Of a DNA stretch of 64,000 nucleotides, positions 7,467 to 16,371 are shown piece after piece. The number at the start of each line of letters is the position of its first letter. The first letter of the stretch is position 1. The DNA is from Lachnospiraceae bacterium (GTDB lineage: Bacteria > Bacillota > Clostridia > Lachnospirales > Lachnospiraceae): NCBI GenBank assembly GCA_902363665.1, contig CABJAW010000006.1:180388-244387 (forward strand), written 5' to 3'. The notes below the pieces were generated by a model. It was not told the origin of the DNA and searched no databases. It saw nothing but the letters and a program-made list of their open reading frames with translations. A program made the translations under genes and the position numbers.

Positions 7467-7799
7467 ATGCGAGCAAAAGAAGAATTACCGGAATGCCCAG
7501 TTGCAACAGCAGTATCTCTTATCGGAGGAAAATGGAAACTGCTGATCTTGCGTAACTTAAAAGAGCGTCCATGGAGATTCAATGAGCTACAACGAAGTAT
7601 AGATGGTATTTCACAAAAGGTTTTGACAGATAGTTTAAGACAAATGATGAGTGATGGGCTGGCATATCGCCACGATTACCATGAGCAGCCACCGAGAGTT
7701 GAATACGGCTTAACGGAACTCGGAACAAAAATGCTTCCAATTGTTAATTCACTTGCTGACTTTGGTAACTACTATAAATCAATTATTGAACAGAATTAA
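7467..7799 (+). CDS. HxlR-family transcriptional regulator
   Basis: A 110-residue winged-helix protein: ECPVATAVSLIGGKWKLLILRNLKERPWRFNELQ is the family hallmark (CP...IGGKW), followed by the recognition helix region ISQKVLTDSLRQM and the wing RVEYGLTELG. The conserved cysteine near residue 10 could sense electrophiles or redox, as in YodB/HypR (family knowledge). The start at 7467 is set by GGAGGTG. It is divergent from the cupin gene and probably autoregulatory. Confidence 0.9.
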   Translation: MRAKEELPECPVATAVSLIGGKWKLLILRNLKERPWRFNELQRSIDGISQKVLTDSLRQMMSDGLAYRHDYHEQPPRVEYGLTELGTKMLPIVNSLADFGNYYKSIIEQN

Positions 7800-7930
7800 G
7801 GACGTTAGTATTTGAAAAGCTTGAACAATTTCAGTTGATATTTCACATATTTTAGGAAATTTAATAACTGTTATATTTGATTATCAAATTCTTCGCAAAC
7901 CCTTGAAAATACTAAGTTTGTAGCAAGTGA

Positions 7931-8010
7931 ACTTTCCCTTACTCTTTCCCTTGTGTTACATTCTCCCATTGGTTTTTATGAACCTTAATATGGGAAAAAT
8001 TAAGGGAAAG
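7931..8010. repeat. Left-end arm repeats of the mobilizable element
   Basis: TTTCCCTTGTG (7945-7955) with a second TTTCCCTTA just before it, followed by an inverted TTAAGGGAAAG (8000-8010). The same 11-mer and inverted TAAGGGAAA recur right after the integrase gene (19356-19396). Such paired arms near both ends suggest integrase/Xis binding sites and place the left end of the element near 7.93 kb. Otherwise 7800-8124 holds no gene. Confidence 0.55.
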
Positions 8011-8124
8011 AAAATTTCATAACACAATATAACATATAACAATAACGACATGGTGAACTGATTGAAATGTTTTCGATATTTAACTTTATAACTGATTATC
8101 AAAAGAAAATGGAGATAAGATACG

Positions 8125-8364
8125 ATGAGAACAATTTATGCAGAATACAACATAAACCACGATAGTATTGATGTTTACACAAGTGCCGGATATATGCTTC
8201 GCATTGATTGCTGGGAAGCTGAAAAAAATTTAAAAACCACATATGGATCAGAATGTGCGCTTACTTCATTGGCTGTGGATGAGCCTTTGGAATATGCAAG
8301 ATTATATCTTGATGGCAATTTACAGATGTGGGTGGATGCAGAAGATTCATTAGAACTTTATTAA
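8125..8364 (+). CDS. Small conserved protein, DUF6061-like
   Basis: A 79-residue protein, MRTIYAEYNINHDSIDVYTSAGYMLRIDC..., ending in an acidic region with LYLDGNLQMWVDAED. Small proteins with this opening and an L-x-G-x-L-Q-x-W motif occur widely in gut Firmicutes mobile elements; I believe this is the DUF6061 family, from memory. GGAGATAAGATACG precedes the ATG. It is the first gene inside the left end of the mobilizable element. Function unknown. Confidence 0.65.
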   Translation: MRTIYAEYNINHDSIDVYTSAGYMLRIDCWEAEKNLKTTYGSECALTSLAVDEPLEYARLYLDGNLQMWVDAEDSLELY

Positions 8365-8479
8365 GCAAGAAGTGAAATATTGTTGTAGATCTATCTCATT
8401 TCTTGAGGGTTCTTAAGATGCAAGATGATTGCTAATACGCATTTTACAATAGAGTTTAATTTTTAAAACTGTATGGTGG

Positions 8480-8508
8480 AAAGCAAGTCTGAAATGGCTT
8501 GCTTTTTG
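8480..8508 (+). terminator. Intrinsic terminator upstream of the response-regulator gene
   Basis: AAAGCAAG and CTTGCTTTTTG form a short stem with a T-run. It separates the 8125 gene from the cargo operon. Confidence 0.6.
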
Positions 8509-8509
8509 C

Positions 8510-8537
8510 TTTACAACGAGGGTGGTTACTGTATAAT
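8510..8537 (+). promoter_or_regulatory. Promoter of the two-component/ABC cargo operon
   Basis: -35 TTTACA (8510-8515), 16 bp spacer, -10 TATAAT (8532-8537), about 50 bp before the response-regulator start. Confidence 0.6.
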
Positions 8538-8588
8538 GAAATATGAAGTAAAAAGCAGTAATTTGATATGAAGCAATAAAGGAAATAC

Positions 8589-9266
8589 ATGATGGAAAAA
8601 TATAAAATTCTAATAGTTGAAGATGATGTTGATTTGAGAGAGGGACTTTCCTTCTCCTTTTCTGGTGATGGATATGATGTGACAGAGACAGGGACAAAAA
8701 AGGATGGTTTACAAGAAATCGCAAACGGTGGTTATGATATTGTATTTTTGGATTGTAACCTGCCGGACGGAACGGGCTTTGAACTCTGTAAAGAAGTTCG
8801 TAGCTACAGCAATATCCCAATCATTATGCTGACTGCTCGTGATACAGAAATGGATGAGATAAAGGCTTTAGAATTAGGGGTAAATGATTACTTGTCAAAA
8901 CCATTTTCTCTGGGTGTATTAAAAGCAAGAATGAAGCGGATACTTCAAGAAAAATCTGAAAGTACAAAGATTGTTACAGGTTCATTAAGCATAGACCAGA
9001 GTACTTGTAAAGTATATAAAAGAGGTTCAGAAATCTCTCTTAGCAAATTGGAATACCGTCTGTTGGTGTATTTGATTGAAAATAAGAATCATATCCTTTC
9101 TAAGGAGCAGATTTTAGAGAAGATATGGGATAGTGATGGAAAATATGTAGATAACAATACGGTGTCTGTGAATATCAGCAGGCTTCGTACAAAGATAGAG
9201 GATGATGTATCGAAACCAAAATGGATTCAAACAGTTCATGGAATCGGATATATCTGGAAGGAATAA
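8589..9266 (+). CDS. OmpR/PhoB-family response regulator
   Basis: A 225-residue regulator. The receiver domain has ILIVEDDVD, the phospho-acceptor Asp55 in IVFLDCNLPDG, Thr in IMLTARD and Lys in YLSKPF. The C-terminal winged helix contains LSKLEYRLLVYLIE and VSVNISRLRTKIE. Two ATGs overlap (8589 and 8592); the second has the better spacing to AAAGGA. It sits 4 nt before the kinase gene and upstream of an ABC ATPase/permease pair. An 11 bp direct repeat in front of the ATPase gene is a good candidate target. Confidence 0.9.
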   Translation: MMEKYKILIVEDDVDLREGLSFSFSGDGYDVTETGTKKDGLQEIANGGYDIVFLDCNLPDGTGFELCKEVRSYSNIPIIMLTARDTEMDEIKALELGVNDYLSKPFSLGVLKARMKRILQEKSESTKIVTGSLSIDQSTCKVYKRGSEISLSKLEYRLLVYLIENKNHILSKEQILEKIWDSDGKYVDNNTVSVNISRLRTKIEDDVSKPKWIQTVHGIGYIWKE

Positions 9267-9270
9267 AGAG

Positions 9271-10176
9271 ATGTGGATTACGATACTTTTAGCAGTGCTT
9301 TTGTGTTTGTCGATTGGATATAGCATATATCAAAAAAGAAAAACATATCGCCTGATTGACCGTTTGCTGGACAGTGTGTTAAATCGGGAAATGATTGCAG
9401 CTTCTGATGTGGAAGAAGGAGAATATTCTGCCCTTGTCAGTAAAATCAAGCAGATACAGGAAGTGCTTGATAATCACGTGAATAGTGCCGAACAAGAAAA
9501 AGAGCAGGTGAAAAGTCTGGTATCTAATATGTCTCATCAATTAAAAACGCCCTTAGCGAATATTTCTCTCTATGCAGAAATCTTAAGTAAAGAGGAAATT
9601 ACATCAGAACGGAAAACATTGTTTTCTGAAAAAATGCAACGACAGATTGACAAGCTGAGTTGGATTGTGGAGTCTTTATCGAAGATGGTAAAATTGGAGC
9701 AAAATATTGATGGCTTTGAAGGAAAAGCAATAGGGATCAAGCAGACGATTTTAGACGCAGTAGATACGCTTTATGAGAAACTGGAAAAAAAGGAAATCAA
9801 CTTTACATTGGAACCATTTGAGGACAGATTACTGTATCATAATCGAAAATGGACAGCAGAAGTATTTGTAAATTTGTTGGAAAATGCTGTTAAGTACACC
9901 GATAGAGGAGGAACTATTTCCATTTGTGTAAAAAGTTATGATTTATACACAGAGATTCAGATTGCAGATAATGGGCGTGGTATCCGGCAGGAGGAAATGA
10001 CCGATATATTCAAACGATTTTATAGAAGCCCAGAAGTTGAGAATATGGAAGGTTCTGGGATTGGTTTGTATCTTTCTAATCTGATTTTGGAAAAAGAAAA
10101 AGGATATATGACGGTAGATTCCGAGTATGGAAAGGGAAGCTGTTTTTCTGTGTTCTTACAAAACTGTAAGAACTAA
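9271..10176 (+). CDS. Sensor histidine kinase, short membrane-anchored type
   Basis: A 301-residue kinase. The chosen start (MWITILLAVLL) follows AAGGAATAAAGAG and is 4 nt past the regulator stop. One N-terminal helix (residues 3-20) and no extracellular sensor domain are followed by the DHp domain with SNMSHQLKTPL (His89), then the ATP-binding domain with N-box VNLLENAVKY, G1 DNGRGI, F-box FKRFY and G2 GSGIGLYL. Lack of a sensor domain is typical of intramembrane-sensing kinases that read transporter state, which fits the FtsX permease encoded downstream. Confidence 0.85.
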   Translation: MWITILLAVLLCLSIGYSIYQKRKTYRLIDRLLDSVLNREMIAASDVEEGEYSALVSKIKQIQEVLDNHVNSAEQEKEQVKSLVSNMSHQLKTPLANISLYAEILSKEEITSERKTLFSEKMQRQIDKLSWIVESLSKMVKLEQNIDGFEGKAIGIKQTILDAVDTLYEKLEKKEINFTLEPFEDRLLYHNRKWTAEVFVNLLENAVKYTDRGGTISICVKSYDLYTEIQIADNGRGIRQEEMTDIFKRFYRSPEVENMEGSGIGLYLSNLILEKEKGYMTVDSEYGKGSCFSVFLQNCKN

Positions 10177-10184
10177 TCATCCGT

Positions 10185-10218
10185 TTGTAAAGAAATTGCA
10201 AGATACGGCAGTTATACT
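10185..10218 (+). promoter_or_regulatory. Activator-type promoter of the ABC genes: 11 bp direct repeat plus -10
   Basis: TTGTAAAGAAA (10185-10195) and TTGCAAGATAC (10196-10206) form a tandem repeat of 11 bp period, followed by -10 TATACT (10213-10218) with no recognisable -35. Repeats replacing the -35 are the usual arrangement for OmpR-family activators, so the regulator encoded at 8589 is the likely ligand. A further TGTAAG lies 21 bp upstream. Confidence 0.6.
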
Positions 10219-10249
10219 GGATGTATCAAGAAAAGAGGAGTGATGACGG

Positions 10250-10960
10250 ATGAGTATTTTAGAATTACGAAATGTTGAGAAAATATATGGAGAAAAAGAT
10301 AATCAGGTAAAGGCACTACGGAATATCAATCTAAAAGTAGAAGAAGGCGAGTTTGTTGCCATTGTAGGCACATCTGGTTCAGGCAAATCTACTTGTCTTA
10401 ATTTAATCGGTGGTCTGGATAATCCGACAAGTGGACAGATTTTTATAAAGAATAAAGAGATTGGTTCTCTTTCAAGAAAAGAACTGACGATTTTCCGTAG
10501 AAGAAATATAGGGTTTGTATTCCAGAATTATAGTTTAATGCCTGTGTTGAATGTGTATGATAACGTGGCATTGCCGGTTACATTTGACTGTGGAAAACAT
10601 ATTAACCGCAAATATATCGAAGAATTGTTGCGGGAACTGGGCATTTGGGAGAAACGCAAGAAATATCCAAACGAATTATCCGGCGGTCAGCAGCAAAGAG
10701 TTGCAATCGCCAGAGCTTTGGCAAATAAACCGAGTATCCTGCTTTGCGATGAACCGACAGGTAATTTGGACTCAGCCACAACCATTGAGGTTATGGGGTT
10801 ATTAAAAACGAGTTGTCGTAAGTACAATCAGACGATTCTCATGGTAACGCATAATGAAGCCATTGCACAGACTTGCGACAGAGTAATTCATATTGAAGAT
10901 GGTCAGATTGTTACAGGAAAGAGAAGATTTCCGGCAAAAGGCGGTGATGTCGTATGTTAA
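10250..10960 (+). CDS. ABC transporter ATPase, LolD/MacB family
   Basis: A 236-residue ATPase with Walker A GTSGSGKST, Q-loop VFQNYSLMPVLNV, signature LSGGQQQRVAIARAL, Walker B ILLCDEPTGNLD and H-loop VTHN. GAGGAG lies 9 nt before the ATG. It overlaps the permease gene by 7 nt (shared ATGTTAA). Together with the two-component system it forms a self-regulated peptide-resistance or envelope-stress module of the kind carried as cargo by integrative elements; the substrate is not identifiable. Confidence 0.9.
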   Translation: MSILELRNVEKIYGEKDNQVKALRNINLKVEEGEFVAIVGTSGSGKSTCLNLIGGLDNPTSGQIFIKNKEIGSLSRKELTIFRRRNIGFVFQNYSLMPVLNVYDNVALPVTFDCGKHINRKYIEELLRELGIWEKRKKYPNELSGGQQQRVAIARALANKPSILLCDEPTGNLDSATTIEVMGLLKTSCRKYNQTILMVTHNEAIAQTCDRVIHIEDGQIVTGKRRFPAKGGDVVC

Positions 10961-13614
10961 AGCTGGCATGGAAATATATGCGGTATTACAAGAGCCAGAC
11001 ATTTGCAATTTTTGCGAGTATTTTATTAACAGCATCATTGCTTTCCGGGATTTCTTCTTTGATTTACAGCAGTCAGAAAAGTGATCTGGCGAACAGCAAA
11101 ACTATTTACGGAGACTGGCATTATTATATTGAAACGGATAAGGAACTTTTTAATTCTGTAGAAAGCGGTGAGAAAGGAAAAGGATATACGCTGGAACAGT
11201 GTGGAAAAATGGAAATCCGTGACGTTGTGGCAGAAGAATTTATGATCTGTTTTATCCATGCCGATGAAACTTATCGTCAAATGGCACACAGAGACTTGTT
11301 GGAAGGAACATTCCCTGAGAAAGAAAATGAAATTGCAGCGGATGGATTTGTGCTTAGTAATCTTGGATTTTCAGGGAATTTAGGAGATTCCCTTCGCATT
11401 GGTGAAAAAGAGTATATTGTTACTGGTGTTCTGAAAAGCGAATGGGCGGCAAGTTCCAGTGAAATGGAAGTTTTTGTAAGTGATTCTTTTAAAGGTCGAG
11501 GAAGCCAGACGTTTTTATATCTCAGTTTTAATGAAGATGAGAAGTTATATAAACAGTTGGATGCTTTTTTACAGGAACATAAATTATCTTCTGAATCGGT
11601 AGCAGAAAATGATGAAGTAATACAGTATCTTGGCGGAGAAGCACCAAGCAGCATTTCTGAAATCGTGAAATTTGGTCTGTTTGAAGAAGAAGGAAACTTC
11701 ACTTATATCGTTTTGAAATTGCAGAGCGACTACAATCTGGCTTACAACGGAATGATTTTCCTGTTATGTCTGTTCAGTCTTTTCGTAGTTTACAGCGTAT
11801 TCAGTATTTCTGTATCGAAGAGAACTTCTGAGTACGGAATATTACAGACATTAGGTATCAGTGAAGCGCAGATTGGTGGCACCTTACTTTTGGAACTTTG
11901 GACGTTATTTTTCATTGGATATCCGTTAGGATGTCTTTTAGGAAATGGTGTTTTAAGCCTTATGTATCAGAAATTTAGCGGTGTATTTGGTGGAAAAGGA
12001 ATCAGTGGAGCAGGGAATGGTCTTTCTGTTGCGGACCATACGTTAGCAGAAGGAGAAAATACAGTAGAGTTTTTTGTTTCAAAGGAAGCTGTTGTGTTTG
12101 GTTTTGTATTTCTACTGATTTCGTTAGCACTCGTTGCCTTTCTCGTGGTTCGTTCCATGCGGAAAGATTCGCTGAAAACTGTGATGAGTGGAGATACTTC
12201 TTTTGTAAAAAGAAGAAAAATATACGCTATGCGAAATGTTAATATGGCAAATGTAGTGGTGCGGAAATTCATGTTTGCCAATAAACGAAAGGTAATAGGG
12301 ATTTTATTATCCTTGTCTATCGGCGGTTGCATTTTCTTATGTACCACCTATATGGTAGAAAATTTGAAGGTTCACGCAGAACTTTCGCTGATATCGGATG
12401 ATGGGCTTGGTTCTGAGTACCGTATTTCTTTAAAATCTGACTCGCTGAAGGATACGATTCCGGAGGCGGTAGCAGATAAGATTAAAAACATGCCGGAAAC
12501 AGAGAATGTATATGCGACAAAGTATACGATGGGGGAATTACAGATTTCCAAAAACGAATTTTTGTCAGAAGAAGAATGGAGTGACTATTTCAAATATCAA
12601 AATCAGGAGCCGTATTATATCCAGAGATATGATGGGATCTGTAAGCAGCAGGAAGATGGAAATTATCGGATTAAATATAATGTGTACGGTTACGATGAAG
12701 CGATGATAGAACAGCTTCGGGATTTTATTCTGGAGGGAGAGATTCAGCCGGAAACAATAAAGAATAATAATCAAGTGATTGTGACGGCGAATATGGACGG
12801 TCAGGGAAATTACTTTTTTTATGGAAAGAAGCCGGGCGATACCATTACTCTTCGAGTACCAAAGACAGAAAACTATACAGATGAACTGTTAAAATTCCAA
12901 AGTGGCGAAGAAAACTATATTGAAAAAGAGTTTGAGATTGCGGCAATCGTAAACAGACCGTTGGCGCAGGAGAAAGATTTTCTGAATACAGAAGTCTGGA
13001 AAAATGCGCAGAGTGTGATTATGACAGGCGAACAGATGGAAGAAAACTTTGGAATTACAGATTATAGTTTTATCAATGCATCGCCGGCTGATAGTGCGGA
13101 TGCAAAGATCGTGAGCAATCAGTTATTACAAGTAATCCGAGATGTTCCCAAGGCAGTATTGCAGGATTATACGACCGCAATTGCAACACAGAAAGGTTAT
13201 CTTGGACAGCAGCAGATCTTCTTTTCCAGTATTGCAGTGATTCTGCTGATTATCAGCCTGTTCCATATCGTAAACAGCATGAGTCATACGATTCTGACCA
13301 GAAGAAGAGAGTACGGGATTATCAGAGCAATAGGGATTACGGACGGCGGATTTTACAAGATGATTTTACAGACAGGTATTCTGTATGGATTGTTGGCGGA
13401 TGTATTTATCTATCTTATTTATAACAGAGTTCTTCGCAGAGTGATGAATTATTATCTGGCTCATGTGCTGCAGTTTTTACATTATACTACTAATATTCCG
13501 AATCTGGTTCTGAATGGAATTATGGTGCTGAATGTAGTGATTGCAGTAGTGGCAGTAATGTTTCCGGCTTGGAAGATGGGAAAAGAGAATATCATAAGTG
13601 AGATTAGAAGATAG
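10954..13614 (+). CDS. FtsX-family ABC permease, 886 aa
   Basis: A large permease with one N-terminal helix (FAIFASILLTASLLSGISSL), a ~240-residue extracellular domain, three helices (from MIFLLCLFSLFVVYSVFSISVS), a second N-terminal-like helix near residue 445 (VIGILLSLSIGGCIFLCTTYMV), a second large extracellular domain and a final three-helix FtsX block (IFFSSIAVILLIISLFHIVNS onward). The conserved RREYGIIRAIGIT motif precedes the final block. This is the duplicated MacB/FtsX layout of Firmicutes peptide-resistance permeases. It overlaps its ATPase gene and ends before a strong terminator. Confidence 0.85.
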   Translation: MLKLAWKYMRYYKSQTFAIFASILLTASLLSGISSLIYSSQKSDLANSKTIYGDWHYYIETDKELFNSVESGEKGKGYTLEQCGKMEIRDVVAEEFMICFIHADETYRQMAHRDLLEGTFPEKENEIAADGFVLSNLGFSGNLGDSLRIGEKEYIVTGVLKSEWAASSSEMEVFVSDSFKGRGSQTFLYLSFNEDEKLYKQLDAFLQEHKLSSESVAENDEVIQYLGGEAPSSISEIVKFGLFEEEGNFTYIVLKLQSDYNLAYNGMIFLLCLFSLFVVYSVFSISVSKRTSEYGILQTLGISEAQIGGTLLLELWTLFFIGYPLGCLLGNGVLSLMYQKFSGVFGGKGISGAGNGLSVADHTLAEGENTVEFFVSKEAVVFGFVFLLISLALVAFLVVRSMRKDSLKTVMSGDTSFVKRRKIYAMRNVNMANVVVRKFMFANKRKVIGILLSLSIGGCIFLCTTYMVENLKVHAELSLISDDGLGSEYRISLKSDSLKDTIPEAVADKIKNMPETENVYATKYTMGELQISKNEFLSEEEWSDYFKYQNQEPYYIQRYDGICKQQEDGNYRIKYNVYGYDEAMIEQLRDFILEGEIQPETIKNNNQVIVTANMDGQGNYFFYGKKPGDTITLRVPKTENYTDELLKFQSGEENYIEKEFEIAAIVNRPLAQEKDFLNTEVWKNAQSVIMTGEQMEENFGITDYSFINASPADSADAKIVSNQLLQVIRDVPKAVLQDYTTAIATQKGYLGQQQIFFSSIAVILLIISLFHIVNSMSHTILTRRREYGIIRAIGITDGGFYKMILQTGILYGLLADVFIYLIYNRVLRRVMNYYLAHVLQFLHYTTNIPNLVLNGIMVLNVVIAVVAVMFPAWKMGKENIISEIRR

Positions 13615-13710
13615 ATTTATAATCAGGATTTTTAGAATTTCTTTAGTGGTTAGTATCATTGGATATAGCAATAGAATTAGAGAGAATACCCAATCTTTAT
13701 AAGTAACCAG

Positions 13711-13744
13711 AGGGCGACAGTAAAATACTGCCGCCCTTTCTTTT
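13711..13744 (+). terminator. Intrinsic terminator of the ABC cargo operon
   Basis: AGGGCGACAG and CTGCCGCCCTTTCTTTT form a 9 bp stem with one mismatch and a T-rich tail, abutting the convergent mobilization gene. Confidence 0.8.
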
Positions 13745-14705
13745 ATCGGTTTGTCCAGTAAAGAGTGTTCAGATAACACCGGATTCCAAGATATATTCCC
13801 TGTATAAATAATAAAAGAAACAAAAGATTTATGGGCATTACTTTTTTGATTGATTCTCCAAAATAAATGATGACAACAGCACTTGTCAGTATCATTAGTA
13901 GAGTAATAACATCCCAACAGTTTTTCTTATATAATTCTATAATCTTTATTTCTATCAGTATCGCAAGTATCCCTGTTCCTGCTACGTATATTCCAACAAC
14001 TAATATCAGCAATAACCAATATATGATTCCGGCTATAAACGCATTGGGAATTTTTGTACTGATCTGTGCCACAGATTGCCCAGCATCAATCGTCCATCCG
14101 ATAAAAGTTTGTATGAATGACGCTGCATCATGGAAGAATGATTTACAATCGGAAAGGAGCACATCTGACTGTACTGCCTGAAAAAGAGTGGTTGTCAGCG
14201 AATACCATGCAAGAAGGAACAAGGTTGTTTGGAACATTACCGTTTTTGCTTTATATTGTCCTGCAAGTCGCTCTTTTTGTGTTTCGTATTTTGCTTTTGC
14301 ATTCTGATAGTCTGTCCGGTCACAGGCTTCACATTTTTCATAGAGTACCGGCTTTTCTACCGGTATCTCTACGATTTTCTGATGTGTCCGGGCATAATCC
14401 CGTTGTTGTGTTAAGCATCGTATTTTATCTTGACATTCCCCGATCATGACGTTTGCGCTTCGCAGCTTCTCTTTCTCGATCTGCAATGCTCTGTCTGCCA
14501 GCTTCAAGTCGTTCTTTAATGCTTGAATATTCCCGGCTTTGTTCTCTTTGTTTAATTTCTCGTTCAAGGTCAGAGATTCGCTGAGCTGCGTCTTCAGTTC
14601 CTCGATAAGCTGGTCTTTCTGTTCCAGTTCTTCTTGTATCTCCTCGGTCAAGAGCAGAAGTTCTTCCAACTGTTCGGCGTTCTTTGATTCTCTGGATTCG
14701 TTCAT
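13743..14705 (-). CDS. Coiled-coil membrane protein of mobilization operon (DUF6040-like), nested start
   Basis: A 320-residue protein. Residues 1-110 are a long coiled coil (EQLEELLLLTEEIQEELEQKDQLIEEL...), followed by a CEAC pair and four to five transmembrane helices from about 155 onward (MFQTTLFLLAWYSLTTTL; IIYWLLLILVVGIYVAG; VITLLMILTSAVVIIYFG; LLFLLLFIQGIYLGI). It matches the DUF6040-type proteins encoded after MobA/MobL relaxases (from memory). AAAGGA lies 10 nt before the ATG at 14705. The first 281 nt overlap the relaxase 3' end in another frame. A role in anchoring the relaxosome at the membrane is inferred. Confidence 0.75.
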   Translation of the reverse strand: MNESRESKNAEQLEELLLLTEEIQEELEQKDQLIEELKTQLSESLTLNEKLNKENKAGNIQALKNDLKLADRALQIEKEKLRSANVMIGECQDKIRCLTQQRDYARTHQKIVEIPVEKPVLYEKCEACDRTDYQNAKAKYETQKERLAGQYKAKTVMFQTTLFLLAWYSLTTTLFQAVQSDVLLSDCKSFFHDAASFIQTFIGWTIDAGQSVAQISTKIPNAFIAGIIYWLLLILVVGIYVAGTGILAILIEIKIIELYKKNCWDVITLLMILTSAVVIIYFGESIKKVMPINLLFLLLFIQGIYLGIRCYLNTLYWTNR

Positions 14706-16146
14706 CTATATCACGTCCTTTCCTTATTTGCTGTTCCAGTTCAGCAATTCGGTGTTCTGTTTCAGCAATAAACTGTTTTCGCTGTTCAGAGTCTGTGCCA
14801 ATTTCTGCCATTGCTGATTTTCGTTTTCCAAAAGTTCTATCTTCGTTTTCTGTTCTTCCATCTTGGAAAGCAGTTCCTCGGTATTTGGCAAAATGTTGAG
14901 CAGCTCGGATAACTCGCTGTTTAATTTTTGCAATTTCTGATTCTGTTCCTGCATAAGAGAGAGTTGGGTGTCCCGGTTCTGCATTTCCAGAATCATTTCT
15001 GCCATTAAGGTCTGCTGTTCTTCGATTTGCCCAATCATGGATTCCATTAAGGGTATAATTTCCCGGCTTTCTTCTAATGTCATTTAATCGCTCCTTCCAT
15101 AATGATAATGCACCCGATACTTTTTCAAAGGTGTCCAGTATCTTTTGCAATAACGTGTTTTGTTGTTTTATGATTTGATTTTCCGCTACTTTCCACGAAC
15201 CTTTTATTTCCTGCCCGGCAAGAAACTTTTGTTCAATCTTTCTTGCGTCAGCGCCTTCATGGATGGTAGGAATCTGGAGTTTTCCCTGTTTTTCATAAGA
15301 ACGGTGATCGACCTGATTATGCAAAGGAAGATGTTCATTACACACCTTTGCCCATTCACTCCGCCACAGTTCACAATTTTTTGGATTGTTCCATCCGGTA
15401 GCATCGGTCAGCACCCGTTTCCATTGCAGGCGGTTTCTTGCACCCATCTTCTGAATTCCGTTTTCGTCTAATACAGGGATACGGATTCCATGACGGTCAG
15501 GGTTTTTCTTATCCTGCCACCAGTTCGGATGGGATTCATCAATCACGATATTTCCGTTTTTATCTCTGAGAAAATCCCAATCCTTGACTTCTTTCTTTCC
15601 CCAAGAATGATCCGGGTTAAAAGGACGCATAGTCAGAAGCAGATGGACATGGGGGTTGCCATCCCCTTTATCGTGGATACTCCAATCAGCACACATTCCT
15701 CTATCTACAAAAGTTTTTTGAATATAGTCAGTTGTATATTGAATTTGTTCCTGTCTGTTCCATTCTTTGGGAAGGGCAAATTCAAATGACCTGCCAAGTT
15801 GGGCATCTGCATTTTTTTCAATCTTCAATACCTCATTCCATAACCTTTGTTTCTGAAATGTGATTTTAAATTTTTCTAAAGCAGCTTCTTTATCTTCTGA
15901 TCTTTTGTATCGGACAGATTTTTGAAAGCGTTTTATATTTTCTTCTGGTACTATCTGCCATTCAGGAGGTGCGTTTTCACACATCATCAGCCGAGTGTAG
16001 ACCACTTCTTTTTTAGAAGTGTAATAACTGATTCTCCCGGTTTCCTCGTTTTTCATCACATCCCCATTGAGATATGCGGAAGCGGAGATAACAGATTTCC
16101 CTTTACTTCGTCCGACTATTTTGACTGTGTAATGAAAAATCGCCAT
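14425..16146 (-). CDS. MobA/MobL (MobQ-type) relaxase
   Basis: A 573-residue nickase. The start at 16146 follows AGGAGG; the upstream in-frame ATG lacks a site. The N-terminal relaxase domain opens MAIFHYTVKIVGRSKGKSVISASAYLNGD with the probable catalytic Tyr25, the position used by RSF1010 MobA, and the metal-binding motif NPHVHLLLTMRPF carries His166 and His168. Residues from about 355 on are low-complexity, Arg/Glu-rich and are encoded by the same DNA as two genes in another frame. It should cut the strand at the oriT upstream (near 16423). No type IV secretion genes are present, so transfer must be helped by another element. Confidence 0.9.
   Translation of the reverse strand: MAIFHYTVKIVGRSKGKSVISASAYLNGDVMKNEETGRISYYTSKKEVVYTRLMMCENAPPEWQIVPEENIKRFQKSVRYKRSEDKEAALEKFKITFQKQRLWNEVLKIEKNADAQLGRSFEFALPKEWNRQEQIQYTTDYIQKTFVDRGMCADWSIHDKGDGNPHVHLLLTMRPFNPDHSWGKKEVKDWDFLRDKNGNIVIDESHPNWWQDKKNPDRHGIRIPVLDENGIQKMGARNRLQWKRVLTDATGWNNPKNCELWRSEWAKVCNEHLPLHNQVDHRSYEKQGKLQIPTIHEGADARKIEQKFLAGQEIKGSWKVAENQIIKQQNTLLQKILDTFEKVSGALSLWKERLNDIRRKPGNYTLNGIHDWANRRTADLNGRNDSGNAEPGHPTLSYAGTESEIAKIKQRVIRAAQHFAKYRGTAFQDGRTENEDRTFGKRKSAMAEIGTDSEQRKQFIAETEHRIAELEQQIRKGRDIDERIQRIKERRTVGRTSALDRGDTRRTGTERPAYRGTEDAAQRISDLEREIKQREQSREYSSIKERLEAGRQSIADREREAAKRKRHDRGMSR
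14724..15083 (-). CDS. Coiled-coil mobilization protein nested inside the relaxase gene
   Basis: A 119-residue protein, MTLEESREIIPLMESMIGQIEEQQTLMAEMI..., wholly within the relaxase coding region but in a different frame. AAGGAG is placed exactly 7 nt before its ATG, and its stop is 18 nt before the next gene's start in the same frame. It is a nearly continuous heptad-repeat helix rich in Leu, Gln and Glu with no membrane segment. By analogy to MobB/MbeB-type accessory proteins encoded inside mobA/mbeA it may modulate relaxase function. Analogy is by layout, not sequence. Confidence 0.65.
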   Translation of the reverse strand: MTLEESREIIPLMESMIGQIEEQQTLMAEMILEMQNRDTQLSLMQEQNQKLQKLNSELSELLNILPNTEELLSKMEEQKTKIELLENENQQWQKLAQTLNSENSLLLKQNTELLNWNSK

Positions 16147-16371
16147 GTCTGGATTCCTCCTTTCTGCACATCCGGCATAGATTTCCGGCAACATTGCTTT
16201 CGGTTTTAGGAAAAGCAGCATTGCCGGAACGCCCTCTGCGTAAGAGTGCCCTGCGCATAGCAGCCTGCATGGAATGCGCCTCTCTGGCGAAGAGTGCCTC
16301 CTGCGGCATGAGCAGGTCTGGCTGAAAGCCCCGCCGACGGAACGAGCCCGGCAAGCGTGAACGCAGACCGG

